In this document: positions 1-9,433 of the stretch, one piece after another | Position numbering within the stretch: position 1 is the first letter of the stretch | Layout of the letters: the number at the start of each line of letters is the position of its first letter | Assembly: GCF_000819805.1 (NCBI RefSeq) | Contig: NZ_CDCE01000021.1 | Location: 1-64,000, forward strand | Length of the DNA stretch: 64,000 nt | Direction: 5' to 3' | From: Aeromonas diversa CDC 2478-85 | GTDB lineage: Bacteria; Pseudomonadota; Gammaproteobacteria; Enterobacterales; Aeromonadaceae | The notes under the pieces: model-generated | The model's database searches: none | What the model was told of the DNA's origin: nothing | The model's input: the letters and a program-made list of their open reading frames with translations, nothing else | Program-made: the position numbers and the translations under genes

Positions 1-647
1 CCCCCGCCACTATCACTGCCTCCACCGCCGCCCTCACCATCCTTGTTGTGCACCACGAAGTCCCAGGCGAAATAGGTATGGTCGCCGTCCAACCTGAGGT
101 TAAACAGTGGGGTAAAGGGGTCAGCCTTTATCTGATACAGGGTGGTCAGCGAAGTTTCGCCAAGCGCAGGAGCAAGGGCGAGCCCTCCTTCTGTGCCCTC
201 ACACTGGAACCAGCTCCTCAGTATCATGCCGCAGAGCAAGGGGCGAACCTTCAAGGTTCGGTTCTCAGCGCGGGTCATGGTCGGGTTAATCGCCGCCCAA
301 CCATGCCGAGTCAGAAAGGGGTGCTCGGCAGTGAAGAAAGGGGTGAGGCCGTTAAGGCCATAAAGCAGGCGATTGCCCAATATGACAGGCTCTACCGCCA
401 GGATCCGATTCGTTCCCCCACTCATTGCCATCACGCGCTCGCCGGCGTGCAGGGTAGCGATGGCCCTGAGCGAGCCATCGCTCATTCGCACCTGGGTGTC
501 GCCGGTAAAACAGCACTTGGCAAAGGCCGCATTGGGTTGCCAGTGTCCCTGCTCGAAGTCATAGGTGACCGGCATCGCGTAGAGGGCCAAGGCGATTGCA
601 CCACTGAGTAACAAATGGCGCCGAGACCGGGTGTGACGGGTTTTCAT
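1..647 (-). CDS. Hint (hedgehog/intein-type) domain exported protein, C-terminus beyond left edge
   Basis: The frame is open from ATG at 647 to base 1 (215 codons, no stop), so the gene continues outside the window. Residues 8-14 read SRRHLLL, a Tat-like twin-arginine motif, followed by a hydrophobic stretch to about residue 26. The N-terminal Hint motif is CCFTGDT, with the presumed nucleophile Cys46. TAEHPF lies in the middle, and DGDHTYF and then VVHN (about 198-201) sit at the end. These are the hallmarks of Hint self-cleavage domains, as in inteins and polymorphic-toxin pre-domains. The residue after the terminal Asn is Lys, not Cys/Ser/Thr, so cleavage is more likely than splicing. A Gly-rich run, EGGGGG and on, follows. 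The substrate and the downstream part are not visible. The Hint call is strong; export is inferred. Confidence 0.8.
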   Translation of the reverse strand, partial: MKTRHTRSRRHLLLSGAIALALYAMPVTYDFEQGHWQPNAAFAKCCFTGDTQVRMSDGSLRAIATLHAGERVMAMSGGTNRILAVEPVILGNRLLYGLNGLTPFFTAEHPFLTRHGWAAINPTMTRAENRTLKVRPLLCGMILRSWFQCEGTEGGLALAPALGETSLTTLYQIKADPFTPLFNLRLDGDHTYFAWDFVVHNKDGEGGGGGSDSGG

Positions 648-873
648 GACATATCCTCACCTCTGCAGAGTCGTAACTTGGAGTATAGGAGAGGAGGGAA
701 AGATCACTGGGTGGCAGCAAAACGATTGGCAAGTGAGATTAAAGTGCGTAAAATCGCGTTCTCGATGCTTGCAGCAACGAACCCCCTCCAAAATAGCGGT
801 TTCATGCCCCCCACAAGCAGGAAGTGATGGCCATTTAGGCAGTGATGTCGATGTGGCGCACAAAAAATTCCTG

Positions 874-911
874 AGTCGAATAGAAAAATGATGTTTTTAA
901 CATCTTCGACT
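874..911 (+). promoter_or_regulatory. Nested inverted repeats in the uraA leader
   Basis: AGTCGAA (874-880) pairs with TTCGACT (905-911), and GATGTT (890-895) pairs with AACATC (899-904) around a TTT loop. The two right-hand arms are contiguous and the left arms are separated by nine A-rich bases. The element ends about 8 bases before the permease Shine-Dalgarno, so it could shape translation start or be an operator. No T-tract follows, so it is not a terminator. Confidence 0.45.
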
Positions 912-929
912 AAAAATCCAAGGATGCAC

Positions 930-2168
930 ATGTTTTCCCACATAAAGCAAAGTGTCGCCGGGCTCCAGATCCTGTTCGTGGCCTTTGGTGCCATGGTGCT
1001 GGTGCCCCTGCTGACCGGGCTTAACCCCTCGATGGCGCTGCTCGGCGCCGGTGTCGGCACCCTCTTGTTCCAGATCTGCACCCGCCGCCAGGTTCCCATT
1101 TTCCTTGGCTCCAGCTTCGCCTTTATCGCCCCCATCATCTATGCCACCCAGACCTGGGGACTGCCCTCTACCATGTTTGGCCTGTTTGCCGCCGGTTTCA
1201 TGTACTTCATCCTGGCTGGCATCATTCGCGTGCGTGGCATGGGGCTGGTGAACCGCCTGCTGCCTCCCGTGGTGATAGGCCCCGTCATCATGGTGATCGG
1301 CCTGTCGGTCGCCCAGGTGGCGTGCAACATGGCCATGGGCCGCGCCGGTAGTGAGCAGGTGATGCCCCTCTCTACCGCCCTGACTCTGGCCGGCATCTCG
1401 CTGGCCGTGACTCTGATCGCCGCCGTCTTTTGCAAAGGCTGGGTTAAGCTGATCCCGATCTTGAGCGGTGTGGTGGCCGGTTATGTGGCCGCCGTGCTGA
1501 TGGGGGAGGTCAACTTCGACGGCATGGTGAACGCCCCCTGGCTGGCCATGCCCCACTTCGTCACCCCCGAGGTCAACTGGGCGGCCGCGCTGTTCATGCT
1601 GCCGGTGGCGATCGCTCCCTGCATCGAGCACATCGGTGGCGTGCTGGCCATCGGCGGTGTGACCGGTAAGGACTACACCAAGACCCCGGGTCTGCACCGT
1701 ACCCTGGCCGGTGATGGCTTCGGCGTCTGCTTTGCCGGACTCATCGGTGGTCCCCCCGTTACCACCTATGCCGAAGTGACCGGCGCCGTGATGATCACCC
1801 GCAACTTCAACCCGGTGACCATGACCTGGGCCGCCGTGTTCGCCATCATTCTGGCCTTCTTCGGCAAGTTCAACGCCCTGCTCACTTCCATCCCCATGCC
1901 GGTGATGGGTGGCATCATGCTGCTGCTGTTCGGATCCATCGCCGCCATCGGTCTCAAGACCCTGGTCGAGTCCAAGGTGGATCTGGGTCTGGCGCGCAAC
2001 ATCGCCATCGTCGCCATCACCCTGACCGTCGGCATCGGCTCTCTGGAGATGAAGATCGGCGACTTCGCCCTGGCGGGCGTGGGCCTTGCCTCTATCGCCG
2101 CCATCTTGCTCAACCTCATCCTGCCGATGCACTCCGAGCAGGGAGAGATGGCCTCTGCTCGCGACTAA
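930..2168 (+). CDS. uraA: NCS2-family uracil/xanthine permease, UraA-like
   Basis: Inner-membrane nucleobase:proton symporter of the NCS2 (xanthine/uracil permease) family. It is hydrophobic throughout with about 12-14 membrane segments. The N-terminal region LFVAFGAMVLVPLLTG, the GSSFAFI box and the conserved glutamate segment IAPCIEHIGG match UraA. I chose ATG 930 because AAGGA at 920-924 sits five bases before it; ATG 924 would overlap that site. The product is 412 aa, close to UraA length. It is monocistronic, with a strong terminator shared with the convergent oxyR. Uracil is the likeliest substrate, but xanthine cannot be excluded from motifs alone. Confidence 0.85.
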   Translation: MFSHIKQSVAGLQILFVAFGAMVLVPLLTGLNPSMALLGAGVGTLLFQICTRRQVPIFLGSSFAFIAPIIYATQTWGLPSTMFGLFAAGFMYFILAGIIRVRGMGLVNRLLPPVVIGPVIMVIGLSVAQVACNMAMGRAGSEQVMPLSTALTLAGISLAVTLIAAVFCKGWVKLIPILSGVVAGYVAAVLMGEVNFDGMVNAPWLAMPHFVTPEVNWAAALFMLPVAIAPCIEHIGGVLAIGGVTGKDYTKTPGLHRTLAGDGFGVCFAGLIGGPPVTTYAEVTGAVMITRNFNPVTMTWAAVFAIILAFFGKFNALLTSIPMPVMGGIMLLLFGSIAAIGLKTLVESKVDLGLARNIAIVAITLTVGIGSLEMKIGDFALAGVGLASIAAILLNLILPMHSEQGEMASARD

Positions 2169-2186
2169 GCCTGTCGTCAGTGCATG

Positions 2187-2214
2187 AAAAAGCCACCGCA
2201 AGGTGGCTTTTTTT
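2187..2214. terminator. Rho-independent terminator between uraA and oxyR
   Basis: AAGCCACC-GCAA-GGTGGCTT stem-loop followed by a T7 run on the plus strand and preceded by A5. It can therefore serve both convergent genes. Confidence 0.85.
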
Positions 2215-2236
2215 ATTGCGGGGCTCGGGCGTGGCG

Positions 2237-3163
2237 TCAGACCGTGACTGCCGCTTGCGCCACCGGTGCGATGAGGGGGCCCAGCAGCTCGGCCAACTTG
2301 TAGAAGGTCTGCACCCGAGTGGTGCTGGGGCGCCAGACCAGGCCAATCTCACGGGAGGCTTGCTCCCCCGGCGGTTGGATGGCGATGAGATCGCTGTTGT
2401 TGAGGATACCGGCGTCTATGGCCATCTGCGGCAGGAAGGTGGTGCCAAGGCCCGCCCCCACCATCTCGACCAGGGTGTGCAGGCTGGTGGCCGCGAACGG
2501 GTTGATCTTCTCCTTGTCGCGCAGGCGGCAGGCACTGACCGCATGGTCGGTCAGGCAGTGTTCCCGCTCGAGCAGGAAGATGCTCTGGTTGGGCAGCTCG
2601 CGATAGTCCAGCGGCATGTGCAGCCGGTCGGCCATCTCTTTGCGCATCACCATCTTGAAGGGATCGCTGCCGACCGACTTGCAGTGAAAACCGCCGACGT
2701 CGATGGGCAGGGCCAGGATCAGCAGATCCAGCTCTCCTTGCTCGAGCAGCTTGAGCAGGTTGGCGGTGGTGTCTTCGCGCAGCAGCAGCTCCAGCTCGGG
2801 ATAGCTCTGACCGCACGCCTTGACCAGCCTGCTCAGGAGGAAGGGGGCAATGGTGGGAATGCAGCCCAGGCGGATCGTCCCCTGCATTACCCCGCCCTGA
2901 TGCTGCCCCAGCTCCATCATGTCGCGGGCATCGGAGAGCAGCCGGCGTGCCCGCTCGACGATCTCGCTGCCGATGGGGGTCATGATAAAGCTCTTGTGAT
3001 CCCGCTCGACCAGTTGCAGGTTCATCATCTCTTCGAGGTTCTGAATACCGGTACTGAGGGTGGACTGGCTCACATGGCATGCCTTGGCGGCACGGTTGAA
3101 GTTCTTGTGCTCGTCGAGGGCGACGAGGTACTGCAGCTGTTTCAGGCTTGGCCAACGTTGCAT
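2237..3163 (-). CDS. oxyR: Hydrogen-peroxide-sensing LysR regulator OxyR
   Basis: LysR-type regulator of 308 aa. An N-terminal winged HTH (about residues 1-60, FNRAAKACHVSQSTLST) is followed by a substrate-binding-like regulatory domain. The redox pair is Cys203 and Cys212 in EHCLTDHAVSAC, with the same nine-residue spacing as Cys199/Cys208 of E. coli OxyR. Disulfide formation there activates peroxide-defence genes. It is divergent from a 2-Cys peroxiredoxin gene across a 147-bp intergenic region, a classic arrangement for an OxyR target and for autoregulation. Confidence 0.93.
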   Translation of the reverse strand: MQRWPSLKQLQYLVALDEHKNFNRAAKACHVSQSTLSTGIQNLEEMMNLQLVERDHKSFIMTPIGSEIVERARRLLSDARDMMELGQHQGGVMQGTIRLGCIPTIAPFLLSRLVKACGQSYPELELLLREDTTANLLKLLEQGELDLLILALPIDVGGFHCKSVGSDPFKMVMRKEMADRLHMPLDYRELPNQSIFLLEREHCLTDHAVSACRLRDKEKINPFAATSLHTLVEMVGAGLGTTFLPQMAIDAGILNNSDLIAIQPPGEQASREIGLVWRPSTTRVQTFYKLAELLGPLIAPVAQAAVTV

Positions 3164-3170
3164 AGAGTAA

Positions 3171-3237
3171 ACCGATTAATGCTATCTAAATAATTCCATT
3201 TCACTAATTTAACACCGGGACTATATTATTGTCCCGG
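3171..3237 (+). promoter_or_regulatory. Peroxiredoxin promoter with palindromic hairpin and weak OxyR-like half-sites
   Basis: A candidate -35 TTCACT (3200-3205) and -10 TATATT (3222-3227) are 16 bp apart. The -10 lies in the loop of a perfect inverted repeat, CCGGGAC-N9-GTCCCGG (3215-3237). CTAT (3182), ATTC (3193) and CTAA (3204) fall at 11-bp spacing like the ATAG/CTAT array bound by OxyR, but only one of the four elements is exact. The OxyR site is therefore tentative. Confidence 0.4.
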
Positions 3238-3310
3238 TCAACGTCAGGCCGCTTCAAACGAAACATGGCCCGACGCATGGATCGCAACTCTAATCGATGA
3301 GGATACGAAT

Positions 3311-3913
3311 ATGGTACTGGTAGGCCGTCCCGCTCCCGATTTTACCGCCGCCGCCGTTCTGGGTAGTGGCGAGATCGTCGACAGCTTCAATCTCTCTTCC
3401 CATATCAAAGGCAAGCCGGCAGTTCTGTTCTTCTATCCCCTGGACTTCACCTTTGTTTGCCCCTCCGAGCTCATCGCCTTCGACCACCGCTATGCCGAGT
3501 TCAAGGCCCGTGGTGTAGAAGTGATCGGCGTCTCTATCGACTCCCAGTTCACTCACAACGCCTGGCGTAACACCAAGATCGAAGACGGTGGCATCGGTCA
3601 GGTGAAGTACCCGTTGGTTGCCGACGTCAAGCACGACATCTGCAAGGCCTACGACGTTGAGCACCCGGAAGCCGGTGTTGCCTTCCGCGGTTCCTTCCTG
3701 ATCGACAAGAACGGTGTGGTTCGTCATCAGGTCGTCAACGATCTGCCGCTGGGCCGTAACATCGACGAGATGCTGCGCATGGTCGATGCCCTGCAGTTCC
3801 ACGAAGAGCACGGCGAAGTGTGCCCGGCTCAGTGGGAAAAGGGCAAGAAGGGTATGCAGGCTTCCACCGAAGGTGTGGCCAAGTACCTGAAGGAAAACGC
3901 CTCCAGCCTGTAA
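3311..3913 (+). CDS. Typical 2-Cys peroxiredoxin (AhpC/TSA family)
   Basis: Cytoplasmic thiol peroxidase reducing H2O2 and organic hydroperoxides. The peroxidatic Cys50 lies in FTFVCP and the resolving Cys171 in EVCPAQW. The GGIG motif (93-96) and a C-terminal KYLKEN helix resemble the features that make sensitive 2-Cys peroxiredoxins prone to hyperoxidation. At 200 aa it has the Prx1/tsaA length rather than the AhpC-AhpF type, and no ahpF is adjacent. Divergent from oxyR, which probably activates it. Confidence 0.92.
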   Translation: MVLVGRPAPDFTAAAVLGSGEIVDSFNLSSHIKGKPAVLFFYPLDFTFVCPSELIAFDHRYAEFKARGVEVIGVSIDSQFTHNAWRNTKIEDGGIGQVKYPLVADVKHDICKAYDVEHPEAGVAFRGSFLIDKNGVVRHQVVNDLPLGRNIDEMLRMVDALQFHEEHGEVCPAQWEKGKKGMQASTEGVAKYLKENASSL

Positions 3914-3927
3914 GGCTTGCGAGACGA

Positions 3928-3957
3928 AAAACCGGAGCCATGGGCTCCGGTTTTTTT
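3928..3957 (+). terminator. Terminator after the peroxiredoxin gene
   Basis: ACCGGAGCC-ATG-GGCTCCGGT perfect 9-bp stem (3931-3951) with a T7 tail. Confidence 0.9.
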
Positions 3958-3968
3958 ATGGGCGAGGG

Positions 3969-4115
3969 TCAGTCCTCTTCCTCGTCCTTGACTTCGCGGA
4001 TCTTGTCCTTGTATTTGGGCAGCTCTTTTTCAAGGCGACGCATATCTTTGATTGCATTGAGAAAGACCCCAAGTACAAAGAGCAGGGGGATGCCAATCCA
4101 CAGCCACAGGTTCAT
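3969..4115 (-). CDS. Small single-pass membrane protein, YpfN-like
   Basis: A 48-aa protein. A hydrophobic N-terminal segment (NLWLWIGIPLLFVLGVFLN) is followed by AIKDMRRLEKELP and an acidic tail, EEED. The 'GVxLNxIKDxxR' core resembles E. coli YpfN (UPF0370), whose gene also follows dapE, so position and sequence agree. It starts two bases after the carboxypeptidase stop with a GGAGGAG ribosome site. Function unknown. Confidence 0.72.
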   Translation of the reverse strand: MNLWLWIGIPLLFVLGVFLNAIKDMRRLEKELPKYKDKIREVKDEEED

Positions 4116-4117
4116 CG

Positions 4118-5916
<1,799 letters not shown>

Positions 5917-6273
5917 TCATCCTTGGGTATGAAACAGGGTCTGGTACTGCTCGGCCTTGAAGCCGAGGTGGAAGGTGTCGCCCAGTTGCAGCACGGGGCG
6001 TTTGATCATGGCCGGCTGGGCCAGCATCAGGGCTCGGGCACGCGCCCGGTCAAGGTCGGCCTTCTGCTCATCGGGCAGGGCGCGGAAGGTGGTGCCACGG
6101 GTGTTGAGCAGGGCCTCCCAGCCGAGGGCGTCGAGCCAGCCATCCAGCGCCGCCTCGTCGAGGCCGTCGGCACGCACGTCGTGGAAGCGGTAGTCGATGC
6201 CGGCCGCCTCCAGCCACTTGCGGGCCTTCTTGATGGTGTCGCAGTTCTTGATCCCGTACATCACCGCTTGCAT
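5917..6273 (-). CDS. yffB: ArsC/Spx-family protein YffB
   Basis: A 118-aa member of the ArsC-like thioredoxin-fold family. It carries the conserved MYGIKNCDTIKKARKWLE start with a single Cys in NCDT, and the RPVL..G stretch near the C-terminus. E. coli YffB has the same motif; its physiological reductase role is not settled. ATG 6273 was chosen for the upstream GGAGA and the family start. First gene of the yffB-dapE-carboxypeptidase-ypfN-like group. Confidence 0.85.
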   Translation of the reverse strand: MQAVMYGIKNCDTIKKARKWLEAAGIDYRFHDVRADGLDEAALDGWLDALGWEALLNTRGTTFRALPDEQKADLDRARARALMLAQPAMIKRPVLQLGDTFHLGFKAEQYQTLFHTQG

Positions 6274-6338
6274 TGCGTTCTCCACTGACTGTCCTCGAGG
6301 CGACCGATTCTGGCATCGGCGGGGCGGGCAGGCAACCG

Positions 6339-7259
6339 TCATACGGTAAGCAGTTCGGCGCACCAGCGTCTTAGTCTGCCTGAGAACCAGTCGAGCAGGG
6401 CGTCACCTTCGTCTCTACGGTGGCGGATCTGGCTGATGGTAAAACGCGGCAGCGAGAAGGCGGTCTCAATCTCGGTCAATCCGAGCGGCGCCATCAGGGG
6501 GGCGAGCACCCGAGCCGGCGAGGTGAGCAGCAAGCCCGAGCCCGAGAGGATAAAGGGGGCGGAGAGAAAGCTCTGCACGATGAGCTGGGTGTGGCGCGTT
6601 AGCCCCTCCTTGAGCAAGATCTCGTCGAGGACGCCCCCTTCCGAGCCGCGTGGGGCGACCAGCAGGTGATCGGCCCGGGCGAAGGCCTCGTAGTCGATGC
6701 TCCGACCCGCATAGGGGTGGTCACGGCTGGCGACACAGATCAGCCTGTCCTCAAGCAGATGGCGCTGCTCGAAACGCTCCGGCACCCGATCCTGCTTGGT
6801 AATGACCATGCTCACCGTGCCCTCGTCGAGCAGGCTCTCGTAGTCGGCGCCGAGGGGCATGATGTGCAGGGTGAGTCGGGGCGCCTCTTGGTGCAGCCGC
6901 TCGATGAGGCCGGGCAGGATCACATACTCCATGTAGGTGTGGGCGCCGATCCGCAGGGTACCGGTGAAATCATTGGGCTCGGGGGGAGCCGGAGGGAGCA
7001 GGGTGTGCTCGACCGATTGCAATATCTCGCGCAGGGGTTGGCGCAGCAGCAGGGCCTTGGCGGTGGGCTCCATCCCTTGCGGAGTCCGTACCAGCAAGGG
7101 GTCGTCGTACATGATGCGCAGCCGCGCCAGCGCACGGCTCACGGCGGACTGACTCATGGCCAGTTGCTCGGCAGCCCGGGTGGTATTGCACTCATCGAGC
7201 AACACCTTGAGGATCACCAGCAAGTTGAGGTCCAAGCCTCGCAAATTCGTTCTGTGCAT
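6339..7259 (-). CDS. LysR-family transcriptional regulator
   Basis: A 306-aa LysR-type regulator. The start LRGLDLNLLVILKVLLDE and HTH TRAAEQLAMSQSAVSRALARLR are typical of the NodD/LeuO-like branch, which opens with a conserved DLNLL. A LysR substrate-binding domain follows from about residue 95. It lies 65 bp upstream of yffB on the same strand and faces a long intergenic region before ndk. Ligand and targets are not evident. Confidence 0.85.
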   Translation of the reverse strand: MHRTNLRGLDLNLLVILKVLLDECNTTRAAEQLAMSQSAVSRALARLRIMYDDPLLVRTPQGMEPTAKALLLRQPLREILQSVEHTLLPPAPPEPNDFTGTLRIGAHTYMEYVILPGLIERLHQEAPRLTLHIMPLGADYESLLDEGTVSMVITKQDRVPERFEQRHLLEDRLICVASRDHPYAGRSIDYEAFARADHLLVAPRGSEGGVLDEILLKEGLTRHTQLIVQSFLSAPFILSGSGLLLTSPARVLAPLMAPLGLTEIETAFSLPRFTISQIRHRRDEGDALLDWFSGRLRRWCAELLTV

Positions 7260-7309
7260 AATGTAATGCTAATAAATCATTTCCTTAAGTGGGGACACCA
7301 CTTTAGTCT

Positions 7310-7479
7310 TTTTTACCGTCGAATGTCAGCACGGTGCCTTTGCGGTCTTTACCATGAAGGCACCTGCGGTGGTCACTCTCCATGCGTGGTGCCGGGGAGT
7401 GATGAGTCGACAGCCTGAACTCTTTCTCCGGGAAACCGGAGTGTTGCTTGCTTTACCCCGCCCTATGGCGGGGTTTTTT
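7310..7479 (+). ncRNA. Candidate structured small RNA or leader upstream of ndk
   Basis: Three successive stem-loops end in a canonical terminator (7456-7479), yet no open frame precedes it on the plus strand. I could not match it to a named riboswitch or sRNA by eye, and its 5' end and promoter are undefined. The alternative is leftover leader sequence. Confidence 0.3.
7456..7479 (+). terminator. Orphan terminator upstream of ndk
   Basis: CCCCGCC-CTAT-GGCGGGG (7456-7473) followed by T6. It has no coding gene upstream on this strand, which supports an untranslated RNA ending here. Confidence 0.8.
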
Positions 7480-7666
7480 ATTGCCCGGAGCCGCGCCGTT
7501 AACCGCGCCCTTTTCGATCTCTTTCACGATACCTGCGCACTATTCGTGTGCAGCAGGCTGTTTTCTGGTATCAAGGAGTGGCATCACAGGTCGTGATGTT
7601 GATCTATTGGGGTTCCTTTTTAAGGAAAGGTTGAAATTTTGTGTGTTTTTCCGTTTTTTCTTTACG

Positions 7667-7672
7667 TATAAT
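7667..7672 (+). promoter_or_regulatory. ndk promoter -10 element
   Basis: Perfect TATAAT, 54 bp before the ndk start and preceded by a T-rich stretch. No good -35 at 16-18 bp. Confidence 0.6.
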
Positions 7673-7726
7673 CGCGCCCGCAAACGGATTACAACAAGAA
7701 CCCTCTGCAGTTAAGGAAAGAACATA

Positions 7727-8155
7727 ATGGCTATCGAACGTACCTTCTCCATCGTCAAGCCGGATGCCGTCAGCAAGAACCTGATCGGTGCCATCTACAA
7801 TCGTTTTGAAACCGCCGGCCTGCGTATCGTGGCCTCCAAGATGCTGCACATGACTCGTGAGCAGGCCATGGGCTTCTATGGCGAGCACGAAGGTAAGCCC
7901 TTCTTCGAAGGTCTGGTCAACTTCATGACCTCTGGCCCTGTCATGGTGCAGGTGCTCGAAGGTGAAGACGCCATCCGCCGCAACCGTGAGATCATGGGCG
8001 CCACCAACCCGAAAGAGGCCCTGGCCGGCACCCTGCGCGCCTGCTTCGCCGACAGCATCGATCGCAATGCCGTGCACGGCTCCGACGCCCCGGCTTCTGC
8101 CGCTCGCGAAATCGCCTACTTCTTCGGCGACAACGAAATCTGCCCGCGCGGTTAA
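7727..8155 (+). CDS. ndk: Nucleoside diphosphate kinase
   Basis: Transfers the gamma phosphate between nucleoside tri- and diphosphates through a phosphohistidine and balances (d)NTP pools. At 142 aa it is typical bacterial length. The active-site His117 lies in RNAVHGSDA, and [12 protein letters not shown] opens the fold. SD AAGGAAAG precedes the ATG. It has its own terminator, and the next gene is rlmN as in E. coli. Confidence 0.97.
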   Translation: MAIERTFSIVKPDAVSKNLIGAIYNRFETAGLRIVASKMLHMTREQAMGFYGEHEGKPFFEGLVNFMTSGPVMVQVLEGEDAIRRNREIMGATNPKEALAGTLRACFADSIDRNAVHGSDAPASAAREIAYFFGDNEICPRG

Positions 8156-8171
8156 TCCGCTCTGGTCACGA

Positions 8172-8206
8172 GGGGGGGAGCCTGGGCTCCCCCCCTTGCT
8201 TTTTCT
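8172..8206 (+). terminator. Terminator after ndk
   Basis: GGGGGGAGCC-TG-GGCTCCCCCC stem with TTGCTTTTT tail. Confidence 0.85.
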
Positions 8207-8301
8207 GAATTCCCGGTTGTTCTGTGGGTGGAAAGGCACCACCATTATTTGTACAATGCCGCGCCCTTTTTATGGGGTCTGTCAATTTGTCTGAGGTTCT
8301 G

Positions 8302-9405
8302 ATGAGCGAAATGAAAACCAACCTGTTGGATCTGGATCGCGATGCACTGCGCGCCTTCTTCGTCGAAATGGGCGAAAAGCCGTTCCGTGCCGATCAGGTG
8401 ATGAAGTGGATCTATCACTTCGGTTGTGACGATTTCGATCAGATGACCAACGTCAACAAGGTCCTGCGCGAGCGTCTCAAGGCGATCGCCGAGATCCGTG
8501 CGCCCGAGATCAGCCGCGAGCAGCGCTCCGCTGACGGCACCATCAAGTGGGCCCTGCAGGTGGGGGATCAGGAGGTAGAGACCGTCTACATTCCGGAAGA
8601 AGATCGCGCCACCCTGTGCGTCTCCTCCCAGGTGGGCTGTGCCCTCGAGTGCAAGTTCTGCTCCACCGCCCAGCAAGGCTTCAACCGTAACCTGCGGGTC
8701 TCCGAGATCATCGGTCAGGTGTGGCGGGCGGCCAAGGTGGTGGGTGGCAAGCGTCCCATCACCAACGTGGTGATGATGGGCATGGGTGAGCCCCTGCTGA
8801 ACCTGGCCAACGTGGTGCCGGCCATGAAGCTGATGCTCGATGACTATGGTTTCGGTCTCTCCAAGCGTCGGGTGACCCTCTCCACCTCAGGGGTGGTGCC
8901 GGCACTGGATCTGCTCGGCGAACAGATCGACGTGGCGTTGGCCATCTCCCTGCACGCGCCCAACGACAAGCTGCGCTCCGAGATCATGCCGATCAACGAC
9001 AAGTACAACATCGAGGACTTCCTCGCCGGCGTGCGTCGTTATCTGGAAAAATCCAACGCCAACCAGGGCCGCGTCACCGTGGAGTATGTGCTGCTCGATC
9101 ATATCAATGACGACATGCAGCATGCCCACGAGCTGGCCCAGGTGCTCAAGGACACGCCGAGCAAGATCAACCTGATCCCGTTCAACCCCTTCCCGGGCAA
9201 CCCCTACGGCAAGCCGAGCAACAGCCGGATCGATCGCTTCTCCAAGGTGCTCATGGAGTACGGTTTCACCGTGATCGTGCGCAAGACCCGGGGTGACGAT
9301 ATCGATGCCGCCTGTGGTCAGCTGGTCGGTGATGTCATCGACCGCACCAAGCGCACCATGAAAAAGCGGATGCAAGAAGAGGGTATTTCCGTCAAAATGG
9401 TCTAA
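8302..9405 (+). CDS. rlmN: Dual-specificity RNA methyltransferase RlmN
   Basis: Radical-SAM enzyme that makes 2-methyladenosine at A2503 of 23S rRNA and at A37 of some tRNAs. The Fe-S motif CxxxCxxC is Cys113, Cys117 and Cys120 (CALECKFC), GMGEPLL follows, and the C-terminal ACGQL holds the methyl-carrying Cys. ATG 8302 is chosen for GAGG five bases upstream, giving 367 aa. A TACAAT at 8252-8257 may be its -10. It heads the long conserved housekeeping run. Confidence 0.95.
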   Translation: MSEMKTNLLDLDRDALRAFFVEMGEKPFRADQVMKWIYHFGCDDFDQMTNVNKVLRERLKAIAEIRAPEISREQRSADGTIKWALQVGDQEVETVYIPEEDRATLCVSSQVGCALECKFCSTAQQGFNRNLRVSEIIGQVWRAAKVVGGKRPITNVVMMGMGEPLLNLANVVPAMKLMLDDYGFGLSKRRVTLSTSGVVPALDLLGEQIDVALAISLHAPNDKLRSEIMPINDKYNIEDFLAGVRRYLEKSNANQGRVTVEYVLLDHINDDMQHAHELAQVLKDTPSKINLIPFNPFPGNPYGKPSNSRIDRFSKVLMEYGFTVIVRKTRGDDIDAACGQLVGDVIDRTKRTMKKRMQEEGISVKMV

Positions 9406-9433
9406 TCTTCAAGCTCTTGCGTTGGGATAGATC

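Larger units (their letters stand above)
7260..7726. other. 467-bp gene-free region between LysR gene and ndk
   Basis: No convincing protein frame. It holds a hairpin with a T-run (AAGTGG-N5-CCACTT, 7287-7303, then T6), a second perfect repeat GGTGCCTT...AAGGCACC (7335-7366), TCTCCGG-GAAA-CCGGAG (about 7425-7441), a strong terminator at 7456-7479, and the ndk promoter. The stretch between about 7310 and 7479 looks like a structured transcript with its own terminator. Confidence 0.5.

Noticed and set aside
670-681. Ter-like word GTCGTAACTTGG upstream of uraA
   Set aside because: Resembles part of the E. coli Ter core but lacks flanking matches and is 33 kb from tus. A single short match is expected by chance.
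897-2201. Long open frame (434 codons) antisense to the uracil permease, rich in His/Gln/Asp
   Set aside because: High third-position GC in the real gene keeps antisense frames open. The product is low-complexity, and the sense frame has clear permease motifs.
2180-3193. 337-codon frame antisense to oxyR
   Set aside because: Same GC-bias shadow; the OxyR frame carries the HTH and redox cysteines.
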